Source of the DNA: Izhakiella capsodis
GTDB lineage: Bacteria; Pseudomonadota; Gammaproteobacteria; Enterobacterales; Enterobacteriaceae
Assembly (NCBI RefSeq): GCF_900115045.1
Contig: NZ_FOVC01000004.1
Coordinates: forward strand, 232,783 to 296,782
Direction: 5' to 3'
DNA: 64,000 nt
Part shown: positions 1-8,515 of the stretch, one piece after another
Numbering within the stretch: position 1 is the first letter of the stretch
How the letters are laid out: every line of letters begins with the position of its first letter
Translations under genes and position numbers: made by a program
The notes under the pieces: model-generated
What the model saw: only the letters and a program-made list of their open reading frames with translations
What the model was told of the DNA's origin: nothing
The model's database searches: none

Positions 1-292
1 CGGCGACGACCTTAGCGAAGGCAAACCTACACTGCCGCTATTGCATGCTATGCAGCATGGCTCGCCGGATCAGACGGCGATGATTCGTGGTGCAATAGAG
101 CAAGGGAACGGGCGACATCTGCTCAAACCAGTGCTGGAAGCGATGCACCAGTGCGGTTCCCTGGAATGGACGCGCCAGCGTGCCGAACAGGAAGCCGATA
201 AAGCAATTATCGCGCTTAAGGTTCTGCCTGAATCGCCGTGGCGAAGCGCGCTTGAAGGATTAGCTCATATGTCCGTAGAGCGTGAATTTTGA
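1..292 (+). CDS. ispB: Octaprenyl diphosphate synthase, C-terminal part (truncated by window edge)
   Basis: The reading frame is open from base 2 to the TGA at 290-292 and gives the last ~96 residues. It begins GDDLSEGKPTLPLLHAM, the segment after the second aspartate-rich motif of trans-prenyl synthases, and ends AHMSVEREF. IspB is cytosolic and extends farnesyl diphosphate with isopentenyl diphosphate to the C40 side chain of ubiquinone and menaquinone. The family is about 323 residues, so roughly two thirds lies upstream of the window. In E. coli it is also followed by sfsB and murA, which supports the call. Confidence 0.93.
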   Translation, partial: GDDLSEGKPTLPLLHAMQHGSPDQTAMIRGAIEQGNGRHLLKPVLEAMHQCGSLEWTRQRAEQEADKAIIALKVLPESPWRSALEGLAHMSVEREF

Positions 293-351
293 ATAATTAA
301 ATTGCGGCGACACCTTCTTCCCGATTGCTCTCCGATCAAGCCAGTTTTTTG

Positions 352-650
352 TCAGACAGGATGTGAGCGCCGCTCATCGTAAAGTCTCTGAGGCGCGCCT
401 TCGCAAGCAGGAAACGTCAGCGCCTCCACTCTTTCGTTGCCGTAAGTTAATACCAGGAAGCGGTCAGGATAATTTCCTTCTGTGTTACTTTCTTAGCAGC
501 AGTTGACACATATGCACATCAGGATGATAAGCATAGCGATTGATTTGCGGCATGCGCAGAAAGACCAGCCCGATAAACCTCAACAGTAGCCTACTACCCT
601 GCACAACAACGCGAACGTCACTCAGCGCTTTAAGGGCCGGAAGAAAATAT
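352..650 (-). pseudogene. Decayed coding remnant of unknown family (C-terminal ~95 codons, frameshifted)
   Basis: No intact gene is present, but the minus strand reads like protein in two consecutive frames. From about 650 down to 500 it gives a 52-codon stretch including RVVVQGSRLLLRFIGLVFLR and RYAYHPDVHMCQLL. After a frame change near 495 it continues with NYPDRFLVLTYGNERVEALT and ends RLYDERRSHPV before a TGA at 352-354. The composition (Tyr, Pro, Trp-poor, mixed charge) is unlike random out-of-frame translation. I do not recognise the family. The segment lies between ispB and sfsB, where E. coli has only a short gap. Inference: the tail of a gene being lost. Confidence 0.4.
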
Positions 651-768
651 TAATAAAAAATCAATTAATTAGATAATTATCTTCTATCCCTGCGTTATTA
701 TTTTCTTTGATCAATCAAGAGCGCCCCCTGAAAACGTTAGGACGGCAGGCTTCAACGGATAGTCAATA

Positions 769-912
769 ACGTTGCAGCGTCTAAGAATGCGTCTGAACCT
801 GGTGAATGCACGACCCGAATGGATCATCGAAAACGATTATCTTAGCGAACGGCCGTTTTATAGCCGCGCGCTGCTGGCGCAAGCCGCCCTCCAACGCAAA
901 CATTATCTATGA
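769..912 (+). pseudogene. Short coding-like remnant or small ORF of unknown function
   Basis: After a TAG at 760-762 the plus strand is open to TGA 910-912. From the ATG at 787 it reads 41 residues, including ARPEWIIENDYLSERPFYSR and ending LLAQAALQRKHYL. This looks like the C-terminal tail of a real protein. No convincing ribosome-binding site precedes the ATG, so a truncated remnant is likelier than a functional microprotein. A longer ORF at 806-997 overlaps it in another frame but has poor coding character. Family not recognised. Confidence 0.3.
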
Positions 913-1146
913 CCGATGCGGTCTATCCCCGTGCAACGTTACAACACGATATGCGGTTTCGGACGCAAAAACGGAAATTTTTATGAAAGCTCCATAAAAA
1001 CAGACTTTATTTTTTGTTATAACGCTATTTGATAATTAAAAATGTTAAAGTAAAAAATCAATAACCTTATTTATCATGCAATTAGATTAATAATTAACAT
1101 GAACAGGTAATAGCAAGGAATTTCCAGTAAACATTAAGGGAGGCTT

Positions 1147-1446
1147 ATGGAATCGCTAAAAAATGACTGGCATTCAGCAGATATTATTGCGGCTTTACGT
1201 AAAAGAAAAACGTCACTGGCCGCGCTTTCCCGCGCTTCAGGCCTCAGCTCTTCAACACTGGCAAATGCCCTATGCCGTCCTTGGCCCAAAGGAGAATGGA
1301 TCATAGCCAAGGCGCTCAATGTTCATCCGGCAGAAATATGGCCCAGCCGCTATTACGATCCAGACACACATGAGCTGCTCGATCGCAAGCGGCTGATTCG
1401 ATCTGAAAAAACAGGCGAAAATGACATCAACACCCGGCAGCGCTAA
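1147..1446 (+). CDS. sfsB: Ner/Nlp-family DNA-binding transcriptional regulator SfsB
   Basis: This 99-residue protein belongs to the phage Ner-like helix-turn-helix family; E. coli SfsB (Nlp) is of similar size and sits at the same place. The helix-turn-helix spans about residues 12-45, with the recognition region LAALSRASGLSSSTLANAL. The segment GEWIIAKALNVHPAEIWPSR is the characteristic family core. A strong Shine-Dalgarno (GGGAGG, 7 bases upstream) fixes the start. In E. coli it influences maltose-metabolism genes; its physiological role is poorly known. It converges on murA across a shared terminator. Confidence 0.9.
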   Translation: MESLKNDWHSADIIAALRKRKTSLAALSRASGLSSSTLANALCRPWPKGEWIIAKALNVHPAEIWPSRYYDPDTHELLDRKRLIRSEKTGENDINTRQR

Positions 1447-1478
1447 AAAAAAGGACGACCTGAGTCGTCCTTTTTTCC
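1446..1478. terminator. Bidirectional terminator between sfsB and murA
   Basis: The stem AAGGACGAC (1451-1459) / GTCGTCCTT (1464-1472) has a 4-base loop, an A-tract before it and a T-tract after it. It can therefore terminate both sfsB (plus) and murA (minus). Confidence 0.85.
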
Positions 1479-1492
1479 ACCGACAGGAAACG

Positions 1493-2761
1493 TCAGAGTA
1501 CCTCTTCTCCGTCGATCCTTTTGATATCAGCGCCAAGTTCACGCAGCTTATCTTCGATGCGATCATAGCCACGATCGATATGATAAATGCGATCGACCAG
1601 CGTAGTACCTTCAGCAATGCAGCCCGCCAGCACCAGACTGGCTGATGCACGCAAGTCAGTAGCCATCACCTGTGCTCCGGAAAGCTTTGCTACGCCGTGG
1701 CAGATTGCGGTGTTACTTTCAATTTCAGCATGCGCGCCCATTCGAATAAGCTCGGGCAGATGCATAAAGCGATTTTCAAAAATAGTTTCGGTAATCACCC
1801 CGGTGCCTACCGCCACCAGATTTAACAGGGTAAACTGCGCCTGCATATCCGTTGGGAAACCTGGGTGGGGTGCAGTGCGCACGTTAACGGCCTTAGGCCG
1901 CTTTCCGCGCATGTCCAGAGAAATCCAGTCTTCACCCACTTCAATCTCAGCGCCAGCTTCCCGTAGTTTCGCCAGAACAGCATCCAGCGTATCAGGTCGC
2001 GTATTGCGGCATGTCACTTTACCACCGGAAACCGCTCCCGCGACCAGGAAGGTTCCAGTTTCAATGCGATCGGGCAATACGCGATAAACGCCGCCACCCA
2101 GCCTTTCCACACCCTCGATGGTGATACGATCGGTTCCCATACCACTGATCTTTGCACCAAGAGTGTTGAGAAAGTTAGCTGTATCAACAATTTCAGGCTC
2201 GCGAGCGGCGTTTTCAATAATAGTGGTACCTGTAGCAAGGGTAGCAGCCGACATAATTGTCACCGTCGCGCCGACACTCACTTTATCCATAACGATATGC
2301 GCCCCTTTCAGACGCCCGTTAACCGATGCTTTAACGTAGCCCTCCTCCAGTTTAATTTCCGCCCCCAGCTGCTCAAGGCCAGTAATATGCAAATCAACCG
2401 GGCGAGCACCAATCGCGCAGCCTCCAGGTAAAGAAACCTGCCCCTGCCCGAAACGGGCTATCAGTGGACCAAGCGCCCAGATGGAGGCCCGCATGGTTTT
2501 TACCAATTCATAAGGCGCACAAAAAATATTGATCTGGCTGGCATCGACATGCACCGAGCCATTACGTTTTACCTGCGCCCCAAGCTGACTGAGCAGCTTC
2601 ATCGTGGTATCAATATCCCTCAGTTTCGGGACATTCTGGATTTCAACTGGCTCTTCAGCCAACAGAGCAGCGAACAGGATCGGCAGCGCAGCATTTTTCG
2701 CTCCGGAAATCGTTACTTCACCATTCAGCCGTGTTGGCCCCTGCACACGAAATTTATCCAT
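1493..2761 (-). CDS. murA: UDP-N-acetylglucosamine 1-carboxyvinyltransferase
   Basis: MurA catalyses the first committed step of peptidoglycan synthesis, transferring enolpyruvyl from PEP to UDP-GlcNAc in the cytosol. The 422-residue protein starts MDKFRVQGPTRLNGEVTISG, the family N-terminus. Cys115 lies in LPGGCAIGAR and is the residue alkylated by fosfomycin; Lys22 lies in SGAKNAA. An ATG five codons upstream (2776) is available, but alignment to the known N-terminus favours 2761. The E. coli protein is 419 residues; the few extra residues are at the C-terminus. It lies downstream of ibaG in the same direction with a ~70-base gap and is probably co-transcribed. Confidence 0.96.
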   Translation of the reverse strand: MDKFRVQGPTRLNGEVTISGAKNAALPILFAALLAEEPVEIQNVPKLRDIDTTMKLLSQLGAQVKRNGSVHVDASQINIFCAPYELVKTMRASIWALGPLIARFGQGQVSLPGGCAIGARPVDLHITGLEQLGAEIKLEEGYVKASVNGRLKGAHIVMDKVSVGATVTIMSAATLATGTTIIENAAREPEIVDTANFLNTLGAKISGMGTDRITIEGVERLGGGVYRVLPDRIETGTFLVAGAVSGGKVTCRNTRPDTLDAVLAKLREAGAEIEVGEDWISLDMRGKRPKAVNVRTAPHPGFPTDMQAQFTLLNLVAVGTGVITETIFENRFMHLPELIRMGAHAEIESNTAICHGVAKLSGAQVMATDLRASASLVLAGCIAEGTTLVDRIYHIDRGYDRIEDKLRELGADIKRIDGEEVL

Positions 2762-2830
2762 TGCTACAGCTCTCAATTTACCAAAATAAGCATTTGCTGA
2801 CCGCAGGCGAGCTGAGGTCAGACAAATCTA

Positions 2831-3085
2831 TTAAAAACCGTTCAGTTTACGGTCTCGCGCCCATTCAGCTGGCGTGTACGTTCTGATGGAAACCGCATGA
2901 ATGCGGTTATCCGCAATGTACTCCATCAGGGGCGCGTAGACCGCCTGCTGTTTCTTTACCCGACTCAGATCGGCAAAAACTTCACCGACAGCGATCACCT
3001 GAAAGTGACTGCCATCGCCTGAAACGTGAACCTCATCTAAAGGCAGCGCGCTTAAAAGCACGGATTGTATTTCGCTATTTTCCAT
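2831..3085 (-). CDS. ibaG: BolA-family acid-stress protein IbaG
   Basis: An 84-residue BolA/YrbA-family protein. Seen: the conserved block EVHVSGDGSHFQVIAVGEVF with the His of BolA-type Fe-S/glutaredoxin partners, and the C-terminal IHAVSIRTYTPAEWARDRKL. BolA-like proteins bind [2Fe-2S] clusters with monothiol glutaredoxins, and IbaG is linked to acid stress in E. coli. An open frame extends 12 codons upstream (to 3121), but MENSEIQS matches the known N-terminus. It lies just after the terminator that ends the mla operon, so it probably starts the ibaG-murA unit. Confidence 0.92.
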   Translation of the reverse strand: MENSEIQSVLLSALPLDEVHVSGDGSHFQVIAVGEVFADLSRVKKQQAVYAPLMEYIADNRIHAVSIRTYTPAEWARDRKLNGF

Positions 3086-3155
3086 GACCGTTCTGACGTT
3101 GATTGATGATAACAGCCTCACATAGTAGAGGAGTTTGCCTTTATCTTAAACAAGC

Positions 3156-3186
3156 AGAAAGCCCCGGTCTGCACAGGGGCTTTCTG
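3156..3186 (-). terminator. Terminator of the mla operon
   Basis: The inverted repeat AGAAAGCCCC / GGGGCTTTCT (3156-3164 and 3177-3186) lies 24 bases past the mlaB stop. Read on the minus strand it ends GGGGCTTTCT, a short T-run. It separates mlaFEDCB from ibaG-murA. Confidence 0.7.
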
Positions 3187-3209
3187 TAATATGCGGTAGC
3201 GATACACGG

Positions 3210-3503
3210 CTAGTCGCCAGGCACCAGCTGCTGTAAATTATATAAAGAGATAAGCGATTGTAACCTGTCGGTTATGCCCATTATCTGTAACGTTTGGCCT
3301 TGCTTAATCGCCTCTTCTCGGAGATGAACCAACAGCGCCAGTCCAGCAGTATCCACCTGCTCAAGGCCGCTGACATCCAGCAGGCTAACGCCTTTTATCA
3401 GCTCATCACGCTGCGGCCATAGTGGCAATAACGTCTCGTGATTCAGCCGGCCGTTCAACGCCAGGCGCCCATCCACGCAGCGCCAGGTGAGCTGCTGACT
3501 CAT
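3210..3503 (-). CDS. mlaB: Mla ABC transporter, STAS-domain subunit MlaB
   Basis: A 97-residue STAS-domain protein that binds the ATPase MlaF in the inner-membrane MlaFEDB complex. Seen: the STAS core GVSLLDVSGLEQVDTAGLAL, including the conserved Asp and Thr around the anti-sigma-antagonist-like phosphoacceptor region. It is the last gene of mlaFEDCB. Its start overlaps the mlaC stop by 4 bases, indicating translational coupling. It is cytosolic and needed for MlaF activity and stability. Confidence 0.93.
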   Translation of the reverse strand: MSQQLTWRCVDGRLALNGRLNHETLLPLWPQRDELIKGVSLLDVSGLEQVDTAGLALLVHLREEAIKQGQTLQIMGITDRLQSLISLYNLQQLVPGD

Positions 3504-4135
3504 CGCTGGTTATCCAGCGTTATTGGCTGAGCGGCATAAGACTCCAGACGTTTGGTCAGTGCATCGATACCCTGAGTGCGCAGGATATCACTCCACTCAT
3601 TTTGCTTAGTAGTGATCATACTTACACCTTCAACAATCATATCGAATGCTTGCCAGCCGCCGGTAACGCTATTCTTACGCCACTGGAAATCGAGCCTTAC
3701 TGGCGGTCGGCCATTCGGATCTAAAATCGTGACGCGGATAGCGATAATAGTGGCATTATCAAGGGGCTGCTCAGGCGCTACCTTATAGCGTTGACCGTGG
3801 TAGAGCGCAAGCGCCTGACCATATGCCTGAGCCAGATAATCGCCGAAGGCTTTAAAATAGGCCTCACGTTGGGCAGGGGTTGCCTGTTGATAATAACGCC
3901 CCAGAACCAGCGCGCCGGCATATTTTATCTGCACGTAAGGCAGTAGTTCCTGGCGGACTATCTGACGCAGGTAGTTAGGGTCTTGTTTGATTTTCGCCTG
4001 CTCAGTTTTTAAACGACTAAAGGTTTTTGCTGCAGCCTGGTCCATCAGCTTATAGGGGTTACTTTGGTCAAGCGCCGCGTTGGCGGTCAACGGCGCGATC
4101 GCCAGCAGTGCAATCATCATTAAACGTTTAAACAT
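3500..4135 (-). CDS. mlaC: Periplasmic phospholipid-binding protein MlaC
   Basis: MlaC shuttles phospholipid between the outer-membrane MlaA-porin complex and the inner-membrane MlaFEDB complex. From MFKRLMMIALLAIAPLTANA there is a Sec signal peptide with cleavage near Ala21. The mature part has the family motif ALVLGRYYQQATPAQREAYF and a lipid-pocket region QWRKNSVTGGWQAFDMIVEG. An ATG four codons earlier (4147) overlaps the mlaD stop as ATGA. I prefer 4135 because AGGA lies at the right distance from it and the signal peptide starts there. Length 211 residues, as in E. coli. Confidence 0.94.
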   Translation of the reverse strand: MFKRLMMIALLAIAPLTANAALDQSNPYKLMDQAAAKTFSRLKTEQAKIKQDPNYLRQIVRQELLPYVQIKYAGALVLGRYYQQATPAQREAYFKAFGDYLAQAYGQALALYHGQRYKVAPEQPLDNATIIAIRVTILDPNGRPPVRLDFQWRKNSVTGGWQAFDMIVEGVSMITTKQNEWSDILRTQGIDALTKRLESYAAQPITLDNQR

Positions 4136-4143
4136 ACCAATCC

Positions 4144-4689
4144 TCATTTAGTCTGTGTAGGTGCAGAGAGTTCAGGCGGAGTGCCATCCTGCACCGGGTG
4201 CTGACCTTTGTTTTCACTTTCATCGTGGCTCTTATACAGGAACTGTCCGATGAGATCCTCCAACGCCAGCGCCGACTTCGTATCCTGAAGGGTACTGCCA
4301 TCTTTCAACATAGCCGTTCCCATTTCCGGATCGGAAAAACCAACATTTAAAGCCAAAAACTGCTCGCCAAGTAGGCCCTGCGTGCGCACGGCCAGCGAAC
4401 TGGTATTCGGTAGCTGATTATATTTATCCTCAATCGCCATAGTAACACGTGGCAGATACGTTTTAGGATCGAGCGAAATATCAGTAACTCGCCCGATCAC
4501 CACGCCACCAATTTTCACCGGCGAACCGGTTTTCAGGCCACCGATATTGTCAAAATTCGCGTAAAGACGCCATGTGGGTTCATTGCCCAGCGATTTTATA
4601 CCCGCAACGCGCAGGCACAGAAAAATGGCCGCACAAAGTGCCAGAAGTAAAAAAGCACCGACCCAAATTTCACTTTTCTTAGTTTGCAT
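4144..4689 (-). CDS. mlaD: Mla transporter MCE-domain subunit MlaD
   Basis: This 181-residue single-pass inner-membrane protein forms the hexameric MCE ring of MlaFEDB and receives lipid from MlaC. Seen: an N-terminal TM segment at about residues 8-28 (WVGAFLLLALCAAIFLCLRV), the MCE domain with FDNIGGLKTGSPVKIGGVVI, and the hydrophobic pore-loop region with TQGLLGEQFLALNVGF. The C-terminal ~35 residues are polar and low-complexity. The start MQTKK is chosen over MGTDA five codons upstream by match to E. coli. It lies 4 bases after mlaE. Confidence 0.94.
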   Translation of the reverse strand: MQTKKSEIWVGAFLLLALCAAIFLCLRVAGIKSLGNEPTWRLYANFDNIGGLKTGSPVKIGGVVIGRVTDISLDPKTYLPRVTMAIEDKYNQLPNTSSLAVRTQGLLGEQFLALNVGFSDPEMGTAMLKDGSTLQDTKSALALEDLIGQFLYKSHDESENKGQHPVQDGTPPELSAPTQTK

Positions 4690-4693
4690 AGCA

Positions 4694-5476
4694 TCAGTTC
4701 CCAAACATCAGTGCCGTCAGCACAAAATCCAGCCCCAGTACCGCTAACGATGCGTGTACTACGGTACGAGTCGTCGCCCGGCTAATCCCTTCCGAAGTCG
4801 GAATGGCATTATAGCCATTAAACAAGGCTATCCAGGTCACGGTAATGGCGAATACTGCGCTCTTAATAACGCAGTTCACAATATCTTTTCGCAAGTCGAC
4901 GGCGTTCTGCATTGTCGTCCAAAAAAAGCCGCTATCAATGCCTTTCCAGCTAACACCAACAAGCGCGCCACCTAATATGCCTACGGCGACAAAAATCACC
5001 GTTAGCAGCGGCATGCTAATAAAGCCGGCCCAGAAACGCGGGGAAACCACACGCCGTAGCGGATCGACCGCCATCATTTCCATACTGGAAAGCTGCTCTG
5101 TGGCTTTCATCAAGCCGATTTCGGCCGTCAAGGCTGATCCCGCACGGCCGGCAAATAGCAGCGCGGTGACCACCGGCCCCAGCTCACGTAGCAGCGATAG
5201 GGCCACCAGCATTCCGAGACTGGTTTCTGCGCTATAGGTGGTCAGTACCAGATAGCCTTGCAGCCCAATCACCATGCCGATAAACAAACCCGATACAACG
5301 ATAATAAGCAACGACAGCACCCCCACGCTATAAAGCTGCTTTACAAGCAGGGATCCGTGCTTACGAAACTCAGGCCGTCCGATTAGTGCATGGAACAGCA
5401 TGATTCCGGCGCGGCCAAAAGATGCGCACGTTTGAATGCCGCGTCGTCCTAGCGAGGCCAGTAAACGAACTAACAT
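4694..5476 (-). CDS. mlaE: Mla ABC transporter permease MlaE
   Basis: A 260-residue permease, exactly the E. coli length. Several TM helices are visible at about residues 50-80, 90-120, 145-180, 205-225 and 240-258. The diagnostic MlaE motif LLRELGPVVTALLFAGRAGS and the coupling-helix region EQLSSMEMMAVDPLRRVVSP are present. Together with MlaF (ATPase), MlaD and MlaB it moves phospholipids between the outer leaflet of the outer membrane and the inner membrane, preserving outer-membrane asymmetry. It sits 7 bases downstream of mlaF. Confidence 0.96.
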   Translation of the reverse strand: MLVRLLASLGRRGIQTCASFGRAGIMLFHALIGRPEFRKHGSLLVKQLYSVGVLSLLIIVVSGLFIGMVIGLQGYLVLTTYSAETSLGMLVALSLLRELGPVVTALLFAGRAGSALTAEIGLMKATEQLSSMEMMAVDPLRRVVSPRFWAGFISMPLLTVIFVAVGILGGALVGVSWKGIDSGFFWTTMQNAVDLRKDIVNCVIKSAVFAITVTWIALFNGYNAIPTSEGISRATTRTVVHASLAVLGLDFVLTALMFGN

Positions 5477-5483
5477 TGTCAGA

Positions 5484-6296
5484 TTAACTCCCTGATCCGA
5501 TTAAATCCGCCAGATATTCACCTGCCGGAAAACGAAAAGGCACCGGCCCGTCAGCAATACCGTCTATAAACTGCCTGACGCGGCTATCCGAATTTTGTTT
5601 TAGTTGTTCAGCAGTTCCCTGGGCTATTACCTTCTGGCCAGCGATAATGTAGGCATAATCAGCAATGCTCAGCACTTCCGGCACGTCATGGGAAACCACA
5701 ATACAGGTGACACCCAGAGCATGGTTGAGTTCATCAATCAGCTTAACCAACACGCCCATTGTGATCGGATCCTGCCCGACAAAAGGCTCATCAAACATAA
5801 TCAGATCTGGCTCAAGCGCGATGGCTCGCGCTAACGCGACACGCCGAGCCATACCGCCAGAAAGCTCGGACGGCATCAGCCGCGCCGCACCACGCAGACC
5901 GACCGCTTCCAGCTTCATCATGACCGTTGTGTGCAGCAGCGGCTCGGGCAACCGGGTATGTTCGCGCAATGGCCAGGCAACATTATCGAAAACGGAGAGA
6001 TCGGTAAACAGTGCGCCAGACTGGAACAACATGCTCATTTTCTTTCTGACGGCGTAAAGGTGTGAGCGAGACAAGGCCGGAATATTATCGCCTTGGAACA
6101 AGATCTCGCCTTTATCGGGTTGCAGCTGCCCGCCGATAAGCCTGAGCAGGGTCGTTTTGCCAATCCCTGATGGCCCCATAATTGCCGTCACTTTACCTTC
6201 AGGCACCACCAAAGATACATCGTCAAAGATGATGCGGTCGCCGCGACTGAAAGTAACGCCGCGGACTTCAACCAGATTTGCTGGCATCTGCTCCAT
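5484..6296 (-). CDS. mlaF: Mla ABC transporter ATP-binding subunit MlaF
   Basis: A 270-residue ABC ATPase. Seen: Walker A GPSGIGKTT at about residue 41, signature LSGGMARR, Walker B LIMFDEP and the switch His in VVSHD. The C-terminal tail (FPAGEYLADLIGSGS) is the MlaF-specific extension that contacts MlaB. It is the first gene of mlaFEDCB and divergent from yrbG, with about 215 bases between the two starts for promoters of both units. Confidence 0.96.
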   Translation of the reverse strand: MEQMPANLVEVRGVTFSRGDRIIFDDVSLVVPEGKVTAIMGPSGIGKTTLLRLIGGQLQPDKGEILFQGDNIPALSRSHLYAVRKKMSMLFQSGALFTDLSVFDNVAWPLREHTRLPEPLLHTTVMMKLEAVGLRGAARLMPSELSGGMARRVALARAIALEPDLIMFDEPFVGQDPITMGVLVKLIDELNHALGVTCIVVSHDVPEVLSIADYAYIIAGQKVIAQGTAEQLKQNSDSRVRQFIDGIADGPVPFRFPAGEYLADLIGSGS

Positions 6297-6512
6297 TATG
6301 ACCTCTGCTAAACGGGTAAGAGTAATCCACGTAGATGGTAACCCATTAAATTCTGAAGAAGTGACTTTTACAGAAACTTACCGCGTAAAGACCACAGATC
6401 CTCGCATAAGTTTTACTTTTTCTTTTCACAGCGTCAGAATCACATCCATTATTATAAGCTTGCCTGCCATCGTCTATATAAAACGATAATGGTTTCGCAA
6501 AAAGGATCCTTC

Positions 6513-7493
6513 ATGCTTGTTGCTACCACCCTTCTGGTAATCGGTTTGGTGCTGTTGGCCTATGGTGCAGACCGCCTGGTTTTCAGCGCATCGATCCTTT
6601 GTCGCTCTCTGGGGATACCTCCGCTGATTATCGGTATGACGGTCGTTGGAATTGGAACATCGTTACCTGAATTCATTGTTTCACTGTCGGCGGCGAATCA
6701 TGGCCAGCTTGACATGTCTGTGGGTACAGCGTTGGGATCAAACATTATTAACATTCTGCTGATTCTCGGCGGCGCGGCGCTGATCCATCCTCTTACCGTA
6801 CAATCCAACCTGATCAGACGCGAAATACCGCTGATGCTGCTGGTTACCTTACTCAGTGGTTTTTTGCTGTTTGATAATGAGCTAAGCCGGGTGGATGGTC
6901 TGCTATTAATCATCATGGCATTAGCCTATTTGCTGGTGGTTATCCATATTGCAAAACGCGCCGCCCACAACAACAGCGATACGCTGCCCCGCGAGCAACT
7001 GGCGGAACTCCCTCTTGGGGATACCAGCAACACGGTGGCATTTCTCTGGCTTGCGGTAGCGCTAATTATGCTCCCGGTTGCCACAAATATGGTTATTGAT
7101 AACGCAACGGTTGTTGCCGATTATCTCGGTGTCAGCGAGCTAATCATCGGCCTGACGATAATTTCGGTCGGTACCAGCCTGCCTGAACTGGCTACAGTGA
7201 TTGCCGGTGCGCTGAAAGGCGAAGACGACATTGCTATTGGCAATCTTATTGGTTCTAACATTTATAATATTGCTATTGTACTTGGCGTGCCGACTTTACT
7301 GCACCCAGGCAGTATTGACAGCGATGCCTTTGACCGTGATTACTGGATTATGCTCGGCGTTAGCGCAGTGTTTACGCTGATTTGTCTGCAGCGCCGCCGA
7401 CGTATCGGCCGAGTAACGGGATCTCTGTTACTTTGTAGTTTTCTCCTCTGGGTAGTGCTGCTTTACTTTTCCCCCTCACAGAGCTTCTGGTAA
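6513..7493 (+). CDS. yrbG: Putative calcium/sodium:proton antiporter YrbG
   Basis: A 326-residue CaCA-superfamily membrane protein with two inverted halves. Each carries the alpha-repeat motif: GIGTSLPEFIVSLSA with GTALGSNIINILLI in the first half, and SVGTSLPELATVIAGALKG with GNLIGSNIYNIAIVLG in the second. About ten TM helices are visible. Transport has not been firmly shown for YrbG and knockouts have little phenotype. The longer frame from 6489 is rejected because AAGGA sits 7 bases before the ATG at 6513. It is first in the yrbG-kds-lpt cluster. Confidence 0.93.
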   Translation: MLVATTLLVIGLVLLAYGADRLVFSASILCRSLGIPPLIIGMTVVGIGTSLPEFIVSLSAANHGQLDMSVGTALGSNIINILLILGGAALIHPLTVQSNLIRREIPLMLLVTLLSGFLLFDNELSRVDGLLLIIMALAYLLVVIHIAKRAAHNNSDTLPREQLAELPLGDTSNTVAFLWLAVALIMLPVATNMVIDNATVVADYLGVSELIIGLTIISVGTSLPELATVIAGALKGEDDIAIGNLIGSNIYNIAIVLGVPTLLHPGSIDSDAFDRDYWIMLGVSAVFTLICLQRRRRIGRVTGSLLLCSFLLWVVLLYFSPSQSFW

Positions 7494-7503
7494 GGACTAA
7501 ATT

Positions 7504-8490
7504 ATGCCCTACAGCGAACTTGAACCTGGTTTTGACTTTCAACAGGCTGGCAAAGAGGTTCTGCGCATTGAGCGCGAGGGCCTTGAGCAGTTGGATAATT
7601 ACATTAATGACGATTTCAGTCGCGCCTGCGAAAAGATATTTTACTGCCACGGAAAAATCGTTGTGATGGGCATAGGGAAGTCGGGTCATATCGGAAAAAA
7701 AATAGCGGCAACTTTCGCCAGCACCGGTTCTCCGGCTTTTTTCGTCCACCCTGCAGAGGCTAGTCATGGCGATTTGGGAATGGTCTCGCCAGGCGATGTG
7801 GTCATTGCTATTTCTAACTCCGGCGAGTCAGCGGAAATCCTCGCCCTGATTCCTGTGCTAAAGCGCCTGAGAGTCGCACTGATTTGTATCACCAGCCGCC
7901 CGGAAAGCAGTATGGGAACCGCCGCGGACATTCATCTGTGTGTGAAAGTGCCTCAGGAGGCCTGCCCGCTAGGATTAGCACCAACGAGCAGTACCACAGC
8001 GGCATTGGTGATGGGCGATGCGCTGGCGGTCGCACTGCTCAGAGCGCGGGGCTTTACCGCAGAGGATTTCGCGCTTTCCCATCCTGGCGGCGCACTCGGA
8101 CGTAAGCTATTGTTGCGCGTCGATGATATCATGCACACCGGAGATGAGATTCCTCACGTCAGCCGTGATGCCTGCCTTCGTGATGCTCTGTTGGAAATTA
8201 CCCGTAAGCACCTCGGAATGACGGTTATCTGTGATGATTTAATGCAGATTGAAGGTATATTTACCGATGGCGATCTGCGCCGCGTGCTGGATATGGGTGT
8301 CGACTTTCAACAGATCCGTATCGACGAAGTGATGACCCCAGGAGGCGTTCGGGTGAGACCAGCAATTCTGGCGGTCGATGCGCTGAATATTATGCAAAAT
8401 AAAAATATTACCGCGGTGCTGGTTGCCGATGGCGATCTGCTGCTGGGCGTTATTCATATGCACGACCTGCTTCGTGCGGGCGTAGTATAG
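7504..8490 (+). CDS. kdsD: D-arabinose 5-phosphate isomerase KdsD
   Basis: KdsD interconverts ribulose 5-phosphate and arabinose 5-phosphate, the first step of CMP-Kdo synthesis. The 328 residues equal the E. coli length. Seen: an N-terminal SIS domain (about 40-175) with MGIGKSGHIGKKIAATFAST and the HPAEASHGDLG catalytic region, then two CBS domains (about 205-325). It lies 10 bases after yrbG. Cytosolic, tetrameric in the family. Confidence 0.96.
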   Translation: MPYSELEPGFDFQQAGKEVLRIEREGLEQLDNYINDDFSRACEKIFYCHGKIVVMGIGKSGHIGKKIAATFASTGSPAFFVHPAEASHGDLGMVSPGDVVIAISNSGESAEILALIPVLKRLRVALICITSRPESSMGTAADIHLCVKVPQEACPLGLAPTSSTTAALVMGDALAVALLRARGFTAEDFALSHPGGALGRKLLLRVDDIMHTGDEIPHVSRDACLRDALLEITRKHLGMTVICDDLMQIEGIFTDGDLRRVLDMGVDFQQIRIDEVMTPGGVRVRPAILAVDALNIMQNKNITAVLVADGDLLLGVIHMHDLLRAGVV

Positions 8491-8515
8491 GCTGATAAAA
8501 GAGATATCAAGAAAA

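Noticed and set aside
806..997. 63-codon ORF in the ispB-sfsB gap
   Set aside because: No ribosome-binding site, unnatural composition, and it overlaps a better coding-like frame at 769-912.
1134..1650. Minus-strand ORFs over sfsB and the murA end
   Set aside because: Shadow frames of sfsB and murA; the region includes the shared terminator.
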